Source of the DNA: an uncultured Lachnospiraceae bacterium
GTDB lineage: Bacteria; Bacillota; Clostridia; Lachnospirales; Lachnospiraceae
NCBI GenBank assembly: GCA_910588845.1
Contig: CAJURU010000007.1
Location: forward strand, 78,807 to 142,806
Reading direction: 5' to 3'
Length of the DNA stretch: 64,000 nucleotides
Shown here piece by piece: positions 26,904 through 34,861 of the stretch. Below the pieces are notes generated by a model. The model did no database searches, was not told the DNA's origin, and was given only the letters and a program-made list of their open reading frames with translations. Every line of letters begins with the position of its first letter. Within the stretch, counting starts at the first letter, position 1. A program made the position numbers and the translations under genes.

Positions 26904-26978
26904 TGCACTTCTTTTGTATAACAGAAAATGCCTTAATAGTCAAATACCCGCCCTGTGGGTGCATTGCCCGCGGAAATA

Positions 26979-27020
26979 AAATCATTGCGGCCCATACAAA
27001 AAATGAGACCGCAATGATTT
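26979..27020. terminator. Bidirectional terminator between convergent genes
   Basis: AAATCATTGCGG (26979-26990) pairs perfectly with CCGCAATGATTT (27009-27020), with A- and T-rich flanks on both sides, between the NlpC/P60 gene (+) and cysK (-). Confidence 0.75.
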
Positions 27021-27038
27021 GTATCTAAAAATTATTTT

Positions 27039-27968
27039 TTAATCCTCAAACAACGGTGTAGAGAAATACCGCTCCGCTGTGTCCGGCAGTATCGTTACCA
27101 CCGTCTTTCCTTTTCCCAGTTTTTTCGCTAGCTTGATTGCCGCCGCCACGTTGGTTCCGCTGGAAATGCCGCACATAATCCCTTCCTTGGAAGCAAGCAG
27201 TTTGGAGGTTGTCAGCGCCTCCTCATCTGTGATAATACAGACGTCATCATAGATTTCCTGGTTGAGAATTTCAGGAATCAGGCCGTCGCCGATACCCATC
27301 TGCAAATGAGTGCCAATGGAACCTCCAGACAAAATTGCCGCATGTTCGGGCTCCACCGCCCAGATTACCATATCGGGATTCTTCTCTTTCAACGTCTCAC
27401 CCACACCGGTAATCGTCCCGCCTGTACCAATGCCAGAACAAAATCCATGAATCGGCCCATCTATCTGCTCTAATATTTCCAAACCTGTCTGAATCTTATG
27501 TACTGCGGGATTTGCTGGATTTTCAAACTGCTGGGGCACAAATACCCGAGAATCCTCCTTCGCCATACGCAGCGCTGTCTGCAAACATTCTTCAATACAG
27601 GCGCCGATATTTCCAGCATCGTGGATTAAGATAACCTCTGCACCATAATGCTCTACCAGCTTGCGCCGTTCTTCACTGACGGAATCCGGCATGATAATTT
27701 TCGTCTCATACCCATACACCGCACCCACCAATGCAAGCCCGATTCCCTGGTTGCCGCTGGTCGGCTCAACGATGATTGTATCATCTTTAATCAGGCCCTG
27801 CGCCTGCGCTTCCCGAATCATATTGCAGGCGGTCCTCGTCTTGATGGAGCCGCCGACATTTAATCCTTCAAATTTGACAAGTATTTGTGCACCTTCCACC
27901 TCTGCCATATGATTTAGGCGGATTAACGGTGTGTTTCCCATTGCTTCTAAAATATTTTGATATACCAT
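27039..27968 (-). CDS. cysK: Cysteine synthase (O-acetylserine sulfhydrylase)
   Basis: 309 residues from the ATG at 27968 (MVYQNILEAMGNTPLIRLN); the open frame continues to 28208 but would run through the tRNA gene. It is a PLP enzyme that makes cysteine from O-acetylserine and sulfide. The PLP Lys is in GGSIKTRTA, the substrate loop is PTSGNQGIGLA, and the phosphate-binding glycine loop is GIGTGGTITGVG. The length is normal for CysK/CysM. The upstream ribosome site is weak (AGAGTGAG). Confidence 0.93.
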   Translation of the reverse strand: MVYQNILEAMGNTPLIRLNHMAEVEGAQILVKFEGLNVGGSIKTRTACNMIREAQAQGLIKDDTIIVEPTSGNQGIGLALVGAVYGYETKIIMPDSVSEERRKLVEHYGAEVILIHDAGNIGACIEECLQTALRMAKEDSRVFVPQQFENPANPAVHKIQTGLEILEQIDGPIHGFCSGIGTGGTITGVGETLKEKNPDMVIWAVEPEHAAILSGGSIGTHLQMGIGDGLIPEILNQEIYDDVCIITDEEALTTSKLLASKEGIMCGISSGTNVAAAIKLAKKLGKGKTVVTILPDTAERYFSTPLFED

Positions 27969-28094
27969 ACTCACTCTGCTTTCTAAAAATATTCTTAAAT
28001 GTCTTCCAATGATATGGCAGGTAATACAAAGCGTTGCCCGCCCATACCATAGAGGTATTTGGCAAGTTTGGCTTCTTATCCCCTGTGCATATCT

Positions 28095-28127
28095 AAAAAT
28101 AGCAGCAACCATTTGGTCGCTGCTGTG
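28095..28127 (-). terminator. Terminator downstream of tRNA-fMet
   Basis: On the minus strand AGCAGCGACC pairs with GGTTGCTGCT around a short loop, followed by ATTTTTA, just past the 3' end of the tRNA. Confidence 0.7.
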
Positions 28128-28130
28128 TAA

Positions 28131-28204
28131 TTGCGGGAGCAGGATTTGAACCTGCGACCTTCGGGTTATGAGCCCGACGAGCTTCCAGACTGCTCCATCC
28201 CGCG
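28131..28204 (-). tRNA. tRNA-fMet (CAT), initiator
   Basis: The 74-nt cloverleaf starts CGCGGGA and ends with CCCGCA plus discriminator A; the anticodon loop is CTCATAA. The C1-A72 mismatch and the run of G-C pairs (CGGG/CCCG) in the anticodon stem identify the initiator tRNA. CCA is not encoded. Confidence 0.95.
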
Positions 28205-28299
28205 CCAACGAAGTCTATTATATTCCATATCATGGAAATTGTCAAACTTTTTCTTCGTTTTATTACCACATACGTTATTATACGCCAAGATACACAATT

Positions 28300-28764
28300 T
28301 TATTCCTCTGGCTCCGGCGACTGTATAATCTGGATGGCACGATCTCCAGATTTCGCGCTTTCTAACAATGAAGCCGCCATCTTCTGGAAATTGCCCCCGG
28401 AAGAAGTTGCCCCAGCCAGCATATCTATTTCATCCTCGTCCTGGTTCTGCAAAAGCTGTGCGGCATAGTCGCGCGTGTAGCGGTTAGGATATGTACCCTG
28501 GACGGCATTCATATTCCGCATATAGGCGCTGTCCCAGGATTTTATGAACCCTGCCTTATTCCTGGCATTGTATTCCACATTGACAATCTTTTGATCCATT
28601 ACACAAATAGTAACATACTCTTTCCAGCCAAAACTATAATCCGACATCATGGCTGTGTAATAGCCGTCGACAAACCCTGTTTCCCCTTTACCGTCACCGC
28701 AAGCGGAAATTGTGATACAGAAAAAGAGGCCAAAAAGTATGCCAAAAATCTTACATTTATTCAT
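28300..28764 (-). CDS. FMN-binding-domain lipoprotein (PplA-like)
   Basis: A 154-residue lipoprotein with signal peptide and lipobox ITISAC. The mature part has the FMN-binding pattern: DGYYTAMMSDYSFGWKEY, then the flavin-attachment-like motif AGATSSGGNF, close to the D/S-GAT-x-[ST] site flavinylated by ApbE. Such lipoproteins serve extracellular electron transfer or carry pheromones in their signal peptides. The ATG follows GGAGG and lies 5 bp after the chemoreceptor stop, so the two are co-transcribed. No ApbE gene is in view. Confidence 0.75.
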   Translation of the reverse strand: MNKCKIFGILFGLFFCITISACGDGKGETGFVDGYYTAMMSDYSFGWKEYVTICVMDQKIVNVEYNARNKAGFIKSWDSAYMRNMNAVQGTYPNRYTRDYAAQLLQNQDEDEIDMLAGATSSGGNFQKMAASLLESAKSGDRAIQIIQSPEPEE

Positions 28765-28769
28765 GTTGT

Positions 28770-30722
28770 TTACCTCCTTAACTGGAAACGTCCAGAAACA
28801 CCCTGCAATTCTTCTGCTTGCCTGTTGAGCTTCTGACTGGCTGTGGTGCTCTCAAAGCTTGCATCCAGGTTCTTTTGTGCAAAATCATTGATTTGTCCAA
28901 TCTGCTCTGTCATATTTTCCAGTGAATCTTTCTGAATTGTCACAGCCTCACCCAGACATTTTGTAATATCTGAAATCTCATTGGAAATAGCCTCTATATC
29001 CTCAAAGGATTCTGCCGCCTGCTTCGCATACTGAACGCCATTTTGAATTGCATGTTGGGAATTACTGATGACCTCCGTAGCATGATGGGCAGATTCCGTG
29101 CTCTGTGCCGCAAGGTTGCGCACTTCAGAGGCCACAACTGCAAAACCTTTGCCCATCTCACCCGCCCGGCTGGCCTCCACAGAAGCATTCAACGCCAATA
29201 TATTGGTCTGCTGCGCAATATCTTCCAACAGCTTATTCACCTTATTGATTTCAATGGCGTTTTCATTGATATCCTCCATTGCTCTCAGAAGGTTCTTCAT
29301 ATTTTCGTCGCCCACACTCAGGCTTTCTTTTGCTTTCTGCATCAGTTCCCCGGCGCGTATCGTGTTGTCGTTGACATCGCGGATATTTTCCTCTATTGCT
29401 TTTGTCTCTTCTGTCAGCACCATCAGAGAATTTGACTGCTCTGTGGAGCCGTTATGTACCATGGCAGCGCTTTCCGATACAGTCTTCGCCGTAGTTAAGA
29501 CTTCTGCCGAGGACTCCTGCACGGAGCGCAGCATCGTATTCAAAGATACGATAATCTTCTCTAAAGCGTCCTTAATCTGAATAAAGTCCCCCTGAAATTC
29601 TTGATCTATGGAAACGTCAAAATTTCCCTCTGAAATGCTGGATAACACTTTTGAGAGTTGTGAAATATAGCCATTGATTCCCGAAATCGTGTTATTCAAC
29701 GCCACAGACAATACCTGCGTCTCATCTTTCGTCTGAATTACATCAGCAGGCGTCTTTAAATCTCCTTTTTCTAAAAGCTCTATACGATTCGTGACGATTT
29801 TTAATGATTTACGAATTTTAGAAGAAAATCCCACAATAATTAAAAATGCTAGCACCAGCATTACTACGGTCAAAACGATACCCATCATGATACTATCCTG
29901 CGCAGGCCCCATAAAATCACTACTGGGCACGATGACCGCCAGGTACCAATTCGTACCATTAATTGGCACATAGCTCACTTGTTTTGCCTCTTTCCCCTGT
30001 CCAATGGTCACAACTCCGGTTTCACCAGATACTACTTTATCTTCCAGCTTCTCAGACCCCGTATATTCTGCCAAATCTATCTGATCCTGAACAAGTTGCG
30101 TGTCCCGGTTACCCATTACTTTACCGTCTTCATTTACAATAAAGGCCTCTCCATTCGCGCTGATATTAATACTGTTGAGCACATCATTCATAACTTCATA
30201 TTTATAAGACCCTACAAGATAGTACAACAGCTCGCCTTCGTTATCATTAATTGGCTTACCCACTGCAAATTCAAGCTGTTCCCCGCTGACATTTACATCA
30301 TCAACTACTACATTTTGCGTCTCTTGCATGAGAGAGAATAGTTTCCGCTCCTGTAATGACTTCGGACAAACCTCTGTTCCTGTATATAATATTCCCTCCT
30401 TATCATACAGACCAAGCCAAATGAATTCAATTCCAGATGCAGCATTCTTAATTACATCAAGTTTACGCCCAATGGGAGTGTTTGCATCCGTTATCGTTCC
30501 ATTATCGCCGATCATAATCATACGGTCTGCCAGTACATGTACATTCCCCTCAACGCTCTGAGATGCCGTTTTGGTCATAGACGGCAATACATTTGATAAT
30601 ATCGTGCCTGTCAACGATGTCATGGAGCGCGACATTAGAGATACTAACACCAATGCCAAAAGCATTACAATAAAAATTGTGGTGATTAATATTTTACCGC
30701 TGATGCTTCTTTTCGCTTTCAC
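28770..30722 (-). CDS. Methyl-accepting chemotaxis protein
   Basis: 650 residues from GTG at 30722, chosen because AGGAGG lies 8 nt upstream; the ATG at 30740 has the ribosome site inside its reading frame. Topology: membrane helix, dCache-type sensor (about 55-265), a second membrane helix, HAMP, then a long methylation/signalling coiled coil with the hairpin tip DIAQQTNILALNASVEASRAGEMGKGF. It signals to CheA/CheW. Its operon partner is an FMN-binding lipoprotein, hinting at redox or electron-acceptor sensing. Confidence 0.93.
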   Translation of the reverse strand: MKAKRSISGKILITTIFIVMLLALVLVSLMSRSMTSLTGTILSNVLPSMTKTASQSVEGNVHVLADRMIMIGDNGTITDANTPIGRKLDVIKNAASGIEFIWLGLYDKEGILYTGTEVCPKSLQERKLFSLMQETQNVVVDDVNVSGEQLEFAVGKPINDNEGELLYYLVGSYKYEVMNDVLNSINISANGEAFIVNEDGKVMGNRDTQLVQDQIDLAEYTGSEKLEDKVVSGETGVVTIGQGKEAKQVSYVPINGTNWYLAVIVPSSDFMGPAQDSIMMGIVLTVVMLVLAFLIIVGFSSKIRKSLKIVTNRIELLEKGDLKTPADVIQTKDETQVLSVALNNTISGINGYISQLSKVLSSISEGNFDVSIDQEFQGDFIQIKDALEKIIVSLNTMLRSVQESSAEVLTTAKTVSESAAMVHNGSTEQSNSLMVLTEETKAIEENIRDVNDNTIRAGELMQKAKESLSVGDENMKNLLRAMEDINENAIEINKVNKLLEDIAQQTNILALNASVEASRAGEMGKGFAVVASEVRNLAAQSTESAHHATEVISNSQHAIQNGVQYAKQAAESFEDIEAISNEISDITKCLGEAVTIQKDSLENMTEQIGQINDFAQKNLDASFESTTASQKLNRQAEELQGVSGRFQLRR

Positions 30723-30853
30723 TTTAAATTCCTCCTGCATGTTAATGTTCTGTTAATAAAGATAATTTTACTACATAATTTTCACAAATTCAATCCCTTG
30801 GAATTTTATTTAAGTTCCTTGAGTTACCCCATTTTTTTAATAAGTGATATTTT

Positions 30854-30901
30854 AGTACCAAAAGGTCTTGCTGCCTTCGGCAGTATAGACATCTTGGTAC
30901 T
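30854..30901. repeat. Palindromic element, 48 bp
   Basis: AGTACCAA and TTGGTACT are the outer arms; inside lie GTCT/AGAC and CTGCC-TTCG-GGCAG-like arms. A 13-bp piece, CAAAAGGTCTTGC, is shared with the element at 59573. The surrounding 300-bp gap (30723-31027) holds AT-rich DNA and presumed promoters, but no other gene. Confidence 0.6.
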
Positions 30902-31027
30902 ATAAATTTGCAAAATAGGGAAACTTAAATTAAGTTTCCATTGTGTTTATAGACGTTTTTCTGTATACTTTATAATTAATTATGAACAAGTTTTTATCAA
31001 TATTATTATCTCTGAAAGGAGACTGAC

Positions 31028-32527
31028 ATGTCTGAGATTAAATACACCTGGCAGGATGACTCTCCGTTCCTGGACGAAAGGCTGCAAAGCTATGCCAACA
31101 GCGGCTGTTACCCTTTTCATATGCCTGGACATAAGCGCGCCCCCATAGAGTTTCCCAATCCATATTCCATTGATATTACAGAAATTGACCGTTTTGACAG
31201 CCTTTACCATGCAAACGGCATTTTAAAGGAAGCCCAGCAGCGGGCGGCTGAATTTTATGGAGCTAAGGAAACATTTTTCCTGGTAAACGGCAGCACTGCC
31301 GGCATTTTAAGCGCTATCAGCGCGGCAGTTCCCCGGCTCGGCACGCTGCTCATGGCGCGCAATAGCCATAAATCTGCCTACAATGCTGTCTACCTAAGAG
31401 GTCTGGAAACTGTGTATCTGCTGCCGACAGCCACAGAATTCGGTATCTCCGGTTCAATTTCACCAGCGCATGTAGCGCAGGCGCTCGATGATCTGCCCCA
31501 GATTTCCGCAGTATATATCACTTCACCCACATACGATGGCGTCGCCTCAGATATTCGCACGATCGCGGAAATTGTACATGCATACGATCTGCCGTTGATT
31601 GTCGATGAGGCTCACGGCGCGCATTTTGCGCTTTCTGAAGAATTTCCGGAATCTGCATTAGATTGTGGCGCAGATTTGGTGATACAGAGTATGCATAAGA
31701 CGCTGCCCTGCCTTACACAGACGGCGCTTTTGCATGTAAATTCTCAGCGCATTGACCGAGATGCATTAGAAAATTTTATTTCCATCTACCAGACCAGCTC
31801 GCCTTCATACCTGTTGATGGCGTCCATGGAACAATGCATTCGTTTTCTCAACGAAAAGAAAGATGAGCAGCTGGCAAAATACTTGCCGCAGCTCAAAAGT
31901 TTTTATAAGAAAGCCAGGAATCTCAAACATCTGAAAATATTTGACAAAGAAACTTGCCCGCAGGAATCATGCTTTGACCACGATATCACCAAGATATTAA
32001 TTTCTGTAGGGGATTCATCGCTGACCGGCCAGAAATTGTACCGTAAACTGCTGCACAATTATTATTTACAACTGGAAATGTGCTCCGGCCATTACGTCAC
32101 AGCCCTGTCCAGCCTTATGGATACGCCGGAAGGTTTGGCACGGCTCTTGCATGGACTGAGGGAAATTGACGACGAAATTTCGCTGGCTGCACCACGGCCA
32201 GCCTCTGGACCGGTAATTCTCGGCTCCCGCACAGCCAAACAACCCGGCCAGCTGACAAGTAACGATATTTATCAGCCCCCCAAACCACAGATGCCGATCG
32301 CCCTTGCCATGGAACAGCCGGCGGAACCGCTTTCTCTGAAAGCTTCCACCGGACACATTAGCCAGGAATTTATCTACCTCTATCCACCAGGCATACCGCT
32401 CGTTACCCCAGGAGAAATCCTCACAGGTAAAATTATCAGCATTGTCGACCAGTGCCGAAAGCTCGGACTGACCGTGGAAGGGCTGAGCGATAGAAGCAAT
32501 CAGACAATCAAAGCGGTGAAATCTTAA
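31028..32527 (+). CDS. Orn/Lys/Arg decarboxylase family protein (YaaO-like)
   Basis: A 499-residue fold-type I PLP enzyme: PFHMPGHKR near the start, FLVNGSTAGILSAI, the PLP-phosphate region VDEAHGAHF, and the PLP lysine in SMHKTLPCLTQTA. It belongs to the short single-domain family of arginine/lysine/ornithine decarboxylases making polyamines or cadaverine; the exact substrate is not readable. In B. subtilis the homologue yaaO begins the yaaO-tmk-yaaQ-yaaR-holB-yaaT block, whose other members resume here at 37636. GAAAGGAG precedes the ATG. Confidence 0.85.
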   Translation: MSEIKYTWQDDSPFLDERLQSYANSGCYPFHMPGHKRAPIEFPNPYSIDITEIDRFDSLYHANGILKEAQQRAAEFYGAKETFFLVNGSTAGILSAISAAVPRLGTLLMARNSHKSAYNAVYLRGLETVYLLPTATEFGISGSISPAHVAQALDDLPQISAVYITSPTYDGVASDIRTIAEIVHAYDLPLIVDEAHGAHFALSEEFPESALDCGADLVIQSMHKTLPCLTQTALLHVNSQRIDRDALENFISIYQTSSPSYLLMASMEQCIRFLNEKKDEQLAKYLPQLKSFYKKARNLKHLKIFDKETCPQESCFDHDITKILISVGDSSLTGQKLYRKLLHNYYLQLEMCSGHYVTALSSLMDTPEGLARLLHGLREIDDEISLAAPRPASGPVILGSRTAKQPGQLTSNDIYQPPKPQMPIALAMEQPAEPLSLKASTGHISQEFIYLYPPGIPLVTPGEILTGKIISIVDQCRKLGLTVEGLSDRSNQTIKAVKS

Positions 32528-32551
32528 CTATTGCCGACCTTCTCTTGTAAG

Positions 32552-32584
32552 GGAACCACCCATACGTCAGCGAAGGGTGGTTCC
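32552..32584. terminator. Hairpin between convergent genes
   Basis: GGAACCACCC (32552-32561) pairs perfectly with GGGTGGTTCC (32575-32584). It follows the decarboxylase stop by 25 bp. The T-run is poor, so termination strength is uncertain. Confidence 0.55.
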
Positions 32585-32621
32585 TATAAGCCGTTCATAA
32601 AATAAGATAACATAACACTTC

Positions 32622-33863
32622 TTAATCCCATGGCAAAACATTTCCCATGACTTTTCTTGGCTGGGCTTTAATCTGCACATCAAATTTTAATGAGGTTCTG
32701 GTTATTTTTGTATCCGCATTATGTAGCCTCATAGTAATAATCCATTTGTCAAAATAAATCTCCATTGTTGTTTTGCTATTGGGCTTTATCCGAACCTCAA
32801 CAATCTCTTCTGGCATAGTAATCATTTTAACAGCCCGGTTATTTTTCTCACCTTTATACGGACGCATCAATGTGCCATGCATATTATATGGATATACTTT
32901 TGTTGATTCAGAAGAATCATCTTTAATAAATTTATAAAAATCCTGCGTCCCAAACATATATTCAAAGAATAACTGCGTAAAATCTTTCACATTTTTCTGC
33001 TTCTCTATGCTGTCATCACTATTTGCCATTCCCAATTCTTTTATCTCTTTTACAAAAAGCTTGATAATAGGGGCATAAAATATATCCATTTTTTCTTCTA
33101 CGCATGACCATTTCTCATATTTTCCCGCATACTCATCAATCTTTAACAATATCTCTTCCATACTATCCAGAAAATCCTGGCTACAGTGAAACCGGCCATT
33201 TGTCCATTCTTTGGCAAAATCAGGTTCTTCCGTAATTCTTGGATGCTTAACTGCCTCATGGTTATTTATGCAACTTATTCCAATATCACTTATCTGTTTC
33301 GTATGCAATTTATCCTGATAAATTGCAAAATCAATATCCCTGACATCCCCTTTAACCCCTGCACGGTCCGGCATAGCCTTAAGCACGCCATAAACCGGGT
33401 CATGGCTTGTTAATATTGGCTCTACTCTACAAAGATATCTTGCCGCTGCTCTAGCTGCCCTATTATATTTATTCGAAGATGTCTCTAAATGGATCATTTC
33501 CATCCTATCTTCATCATCAGGATCTTCCTCTGATTCTTCTGTCATCTGGTAGGCCCTTTCAATATTCTTATAATTTTTATCTTTTACTATTTCAATCCTT
33601 TCTGATCCCCAATTGTTATTTTTAAGTTCCCTATACAACTCTACTAATGTTGCGTATTCAAATGCCTTTCCTGTAATTACTGTATTTGTAATCCGACGGT
33701 CAACCTTTATTTCTGCTTCTGGATTTTCCATATTTAACAACGGTCTTAAATCCTCCGCTGTCAATATTTTATAGACTTCTTCTGCAATTGCCTCTGCCAG
33801 CCTCACCGGGACAGCATTCCCAATCTGCTTATACTTACTATCCAAATCTCCGCAAAATTCCAT
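32622..33863 (-). CDS. HaeIII-like type II restriction endonuclease, in frame with a methyltransferase tail
   Basis: A 413-residue frame. Residues 1 to about 40 are the end of a C5-cytosine methyltransferase (KYKQIGNAVPVRLAEAI, motif X). From about residue 45 (MENPEAEIKVD, an alternative start at 33731 giving 369 residues) it resembles HaeIII-family endonucleases: GKAFEYATLVELYRELKN, GDVRDIDFAIYQ and the DIGISCINNHEAVKHPRI block. HaeIII cuts GGCC; specificity here is unknown. The expected cognate methyltransferase is deleted (see 33750-33958). No ribosome site stands before 33863. The gene is AT-rich and lies in an opposite-strand insertion in the yaaO-rsmI block. Confidence 0.65.
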   Translation of the reverse strand: MEFCGDLDSKYKQIGNAVPVRLAEAIAEEVYKILTAEDLRPLLNMENPEAEIKVDRRITNTVITGKAFEYATLVELYRELKNNNWGSERIEIVKDKNYKNIERAYQMTEESEEDPDDEDRMEMIHLETSSNKYNRAARAAARYLCRVEPILTSHDPVYGVLKAMPDRAGVKGDVRDIDFAIYQDKLHTKQISDIGISCINNHEAVKHPRITEEPDFAKEWTNGRFHCSQDFLDSMEEILLKIDEYAGKYEKWSCVEEKMDIFYAPIIKLFVKEIKELGMANSDDSIEKQKNVKDFTQLFFEYMFGTQDFYKFIKDDSSESTKVYPYNMHGTLMRPYKGEKNNRAVKMITMPEEIVEVRIKPNSKTTMEIYFDKWIITMRLHNADTKITRTSLKFDVQIKAQPRKVMGNVLPWD

Positions 33864-33958
33864 ATCTGGCGGAAATGTCTGGATTACCGCTGCTTCTTTA
33901 TAACTTAGCCTTCTATTATTAACTCCTACAAATATAATTTAATTAAGAATTTTTCCAT
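33750..33958 (-). pseudogene. Remnant of a C5-cytosine DNA methyltransferase gene
   Basis: A well-formed start survives at 33958 (AAGGAG, 7 nt, ATG), reading MEKFLIKLYL and then a stop. Just after it, in another frame and without a start codon, the methyltransferase C-terminus begins (RRLSYKEAAVIQTFPPD, motif IX-X region, then KYKQIGNAVPV) and runs into the endonuclease. Motifs I-VIII, including the catalytic PC and ENV, are absent. An internal deletion of roughly 300 codons explains this. Confidence 0.65.
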
Positions 33959-34040
33959 ATATGTTCTCCTTTGAATTAATTACAGAACATGTGTTCTTCA
34001 TTTTCAAGCCCTTTTTTATTTATTTCTATATACTCCCACA

Positions 34041-34766
34041 TCACAATACCCCGAACAATCCCCGGATATCCCCCTCATCTATTATCCTGTCACTGGGCTT
34101 GCCTTCATTGGCAAGCATCTCTTCCACTTTATTGGCAAGGGTCACATCAATAAAGCGTCCAACATCAATGCCGCGCAGTTCAAAGAACAATAACGGCTGC
34201 TCATCCAGACGGACGCCCACGCCATAGAGGACAGCGGAAACGTGTTTGCACATCAGCGCCCAGTCCGGGCAGCTGCATTGGAAACTGATTTCTTTGGGCG
34301 TTGGGAAAAATCCATCCTTGCCCTGGAACAGTTCCTGCATCTCTACAGGGAAATTTCCAGACATCAATTGCTCAATATTTTCCATTTTCCTGCCGCATTT
34401 TTCAATAATATTCTGGCATTTCTCCTCAGAAAGCGGGCTGATACGGATTTCTATTTTATATGGAGCTTTCCGCGTCCCCTGCACCCGTGCAAGGATTTTG
34501 CCCTTTTTTATTTTTAAGTCAAGAACTGCCCCTGTCCTCACATAACGTTTCCCTCTGTCCAGACGGTTCTCATAATCTGCATACTGCTCTAAATTACTGC
34601 ACCACGCCTTGCCCCACCAATTTTTCACAAGCATCCTGCCCTGTACCACTACCGGCTCCAGGACGTTTCCTTTTTTTGCTTCCTTTTTCCTGCTCGCCGC
34701 AGCATTCCTTTTTAGCTCGGAAGCATTTGGCTGGCTGTAAAAACCTGTATTCCAATATTTGCCCAT
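34041..34766 (-). CDS. SWIM zinc-finger protein (YwqB-like)
   Basis: A 241-residue protein with the SWIM motif CxCx7CxH (CSCPDWALMCKHVSAVLYG, about 170-188). The N-terminus contains MLVKNWWGKAWCSNLEQYA, typical of the bacterial SWIM partner of SNF2 helicases. SWIM domains bind DNA or proteins. It lies immediately downstream of the SNF2 gene in the same direction, as in the B. subtilis ywqA-ywqB pair. Its precise role is unknown. Confidence 0.85.
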   Translation of the reverse strand: MGKYWNTGFYSQPNASELKRNAAASRKKEAKKGNVLEPVVVQGRMLVKNWWGKAWCSNLEQYADYENRLDRGKRYVRTGAVLDLKIKKGKILARVQGTRKAPYKIEIRISPLSEEKCQNIIEKCGRKMENIEQLMSGNFPVEMQELFQGKDGFFPTPKEISFQCSCPDWALMCKHVSAVLYGVGVRLDEQPLLFFELRGIDVGRFIDVTLANKVEEMLANEGKPSDRIIDEGDIRGLFGVL

Positions 34767-34861
34767 CTATTATCCTCACTAACTTTATATTCTTCTGATA
34801 CTACAGCTTGCCCCAACGCGCAGGCTAAACTGCCCTACAATATCCCACTTTTCCGTTGTCA

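Noticed and set aside
27969..28208. An 80-residue N-terminal extension of cysteine synthase
   Set aside because: The extension runs through the initiator tRNA gene; CysK homologues start at MVYQNILEAMGNTP.
32622..33958. Complete restriction-modification system
   Set aside because: Catalytic methyltransferase motifs I-VIII are absent, so only the endonuclease and a methylase tail remain.
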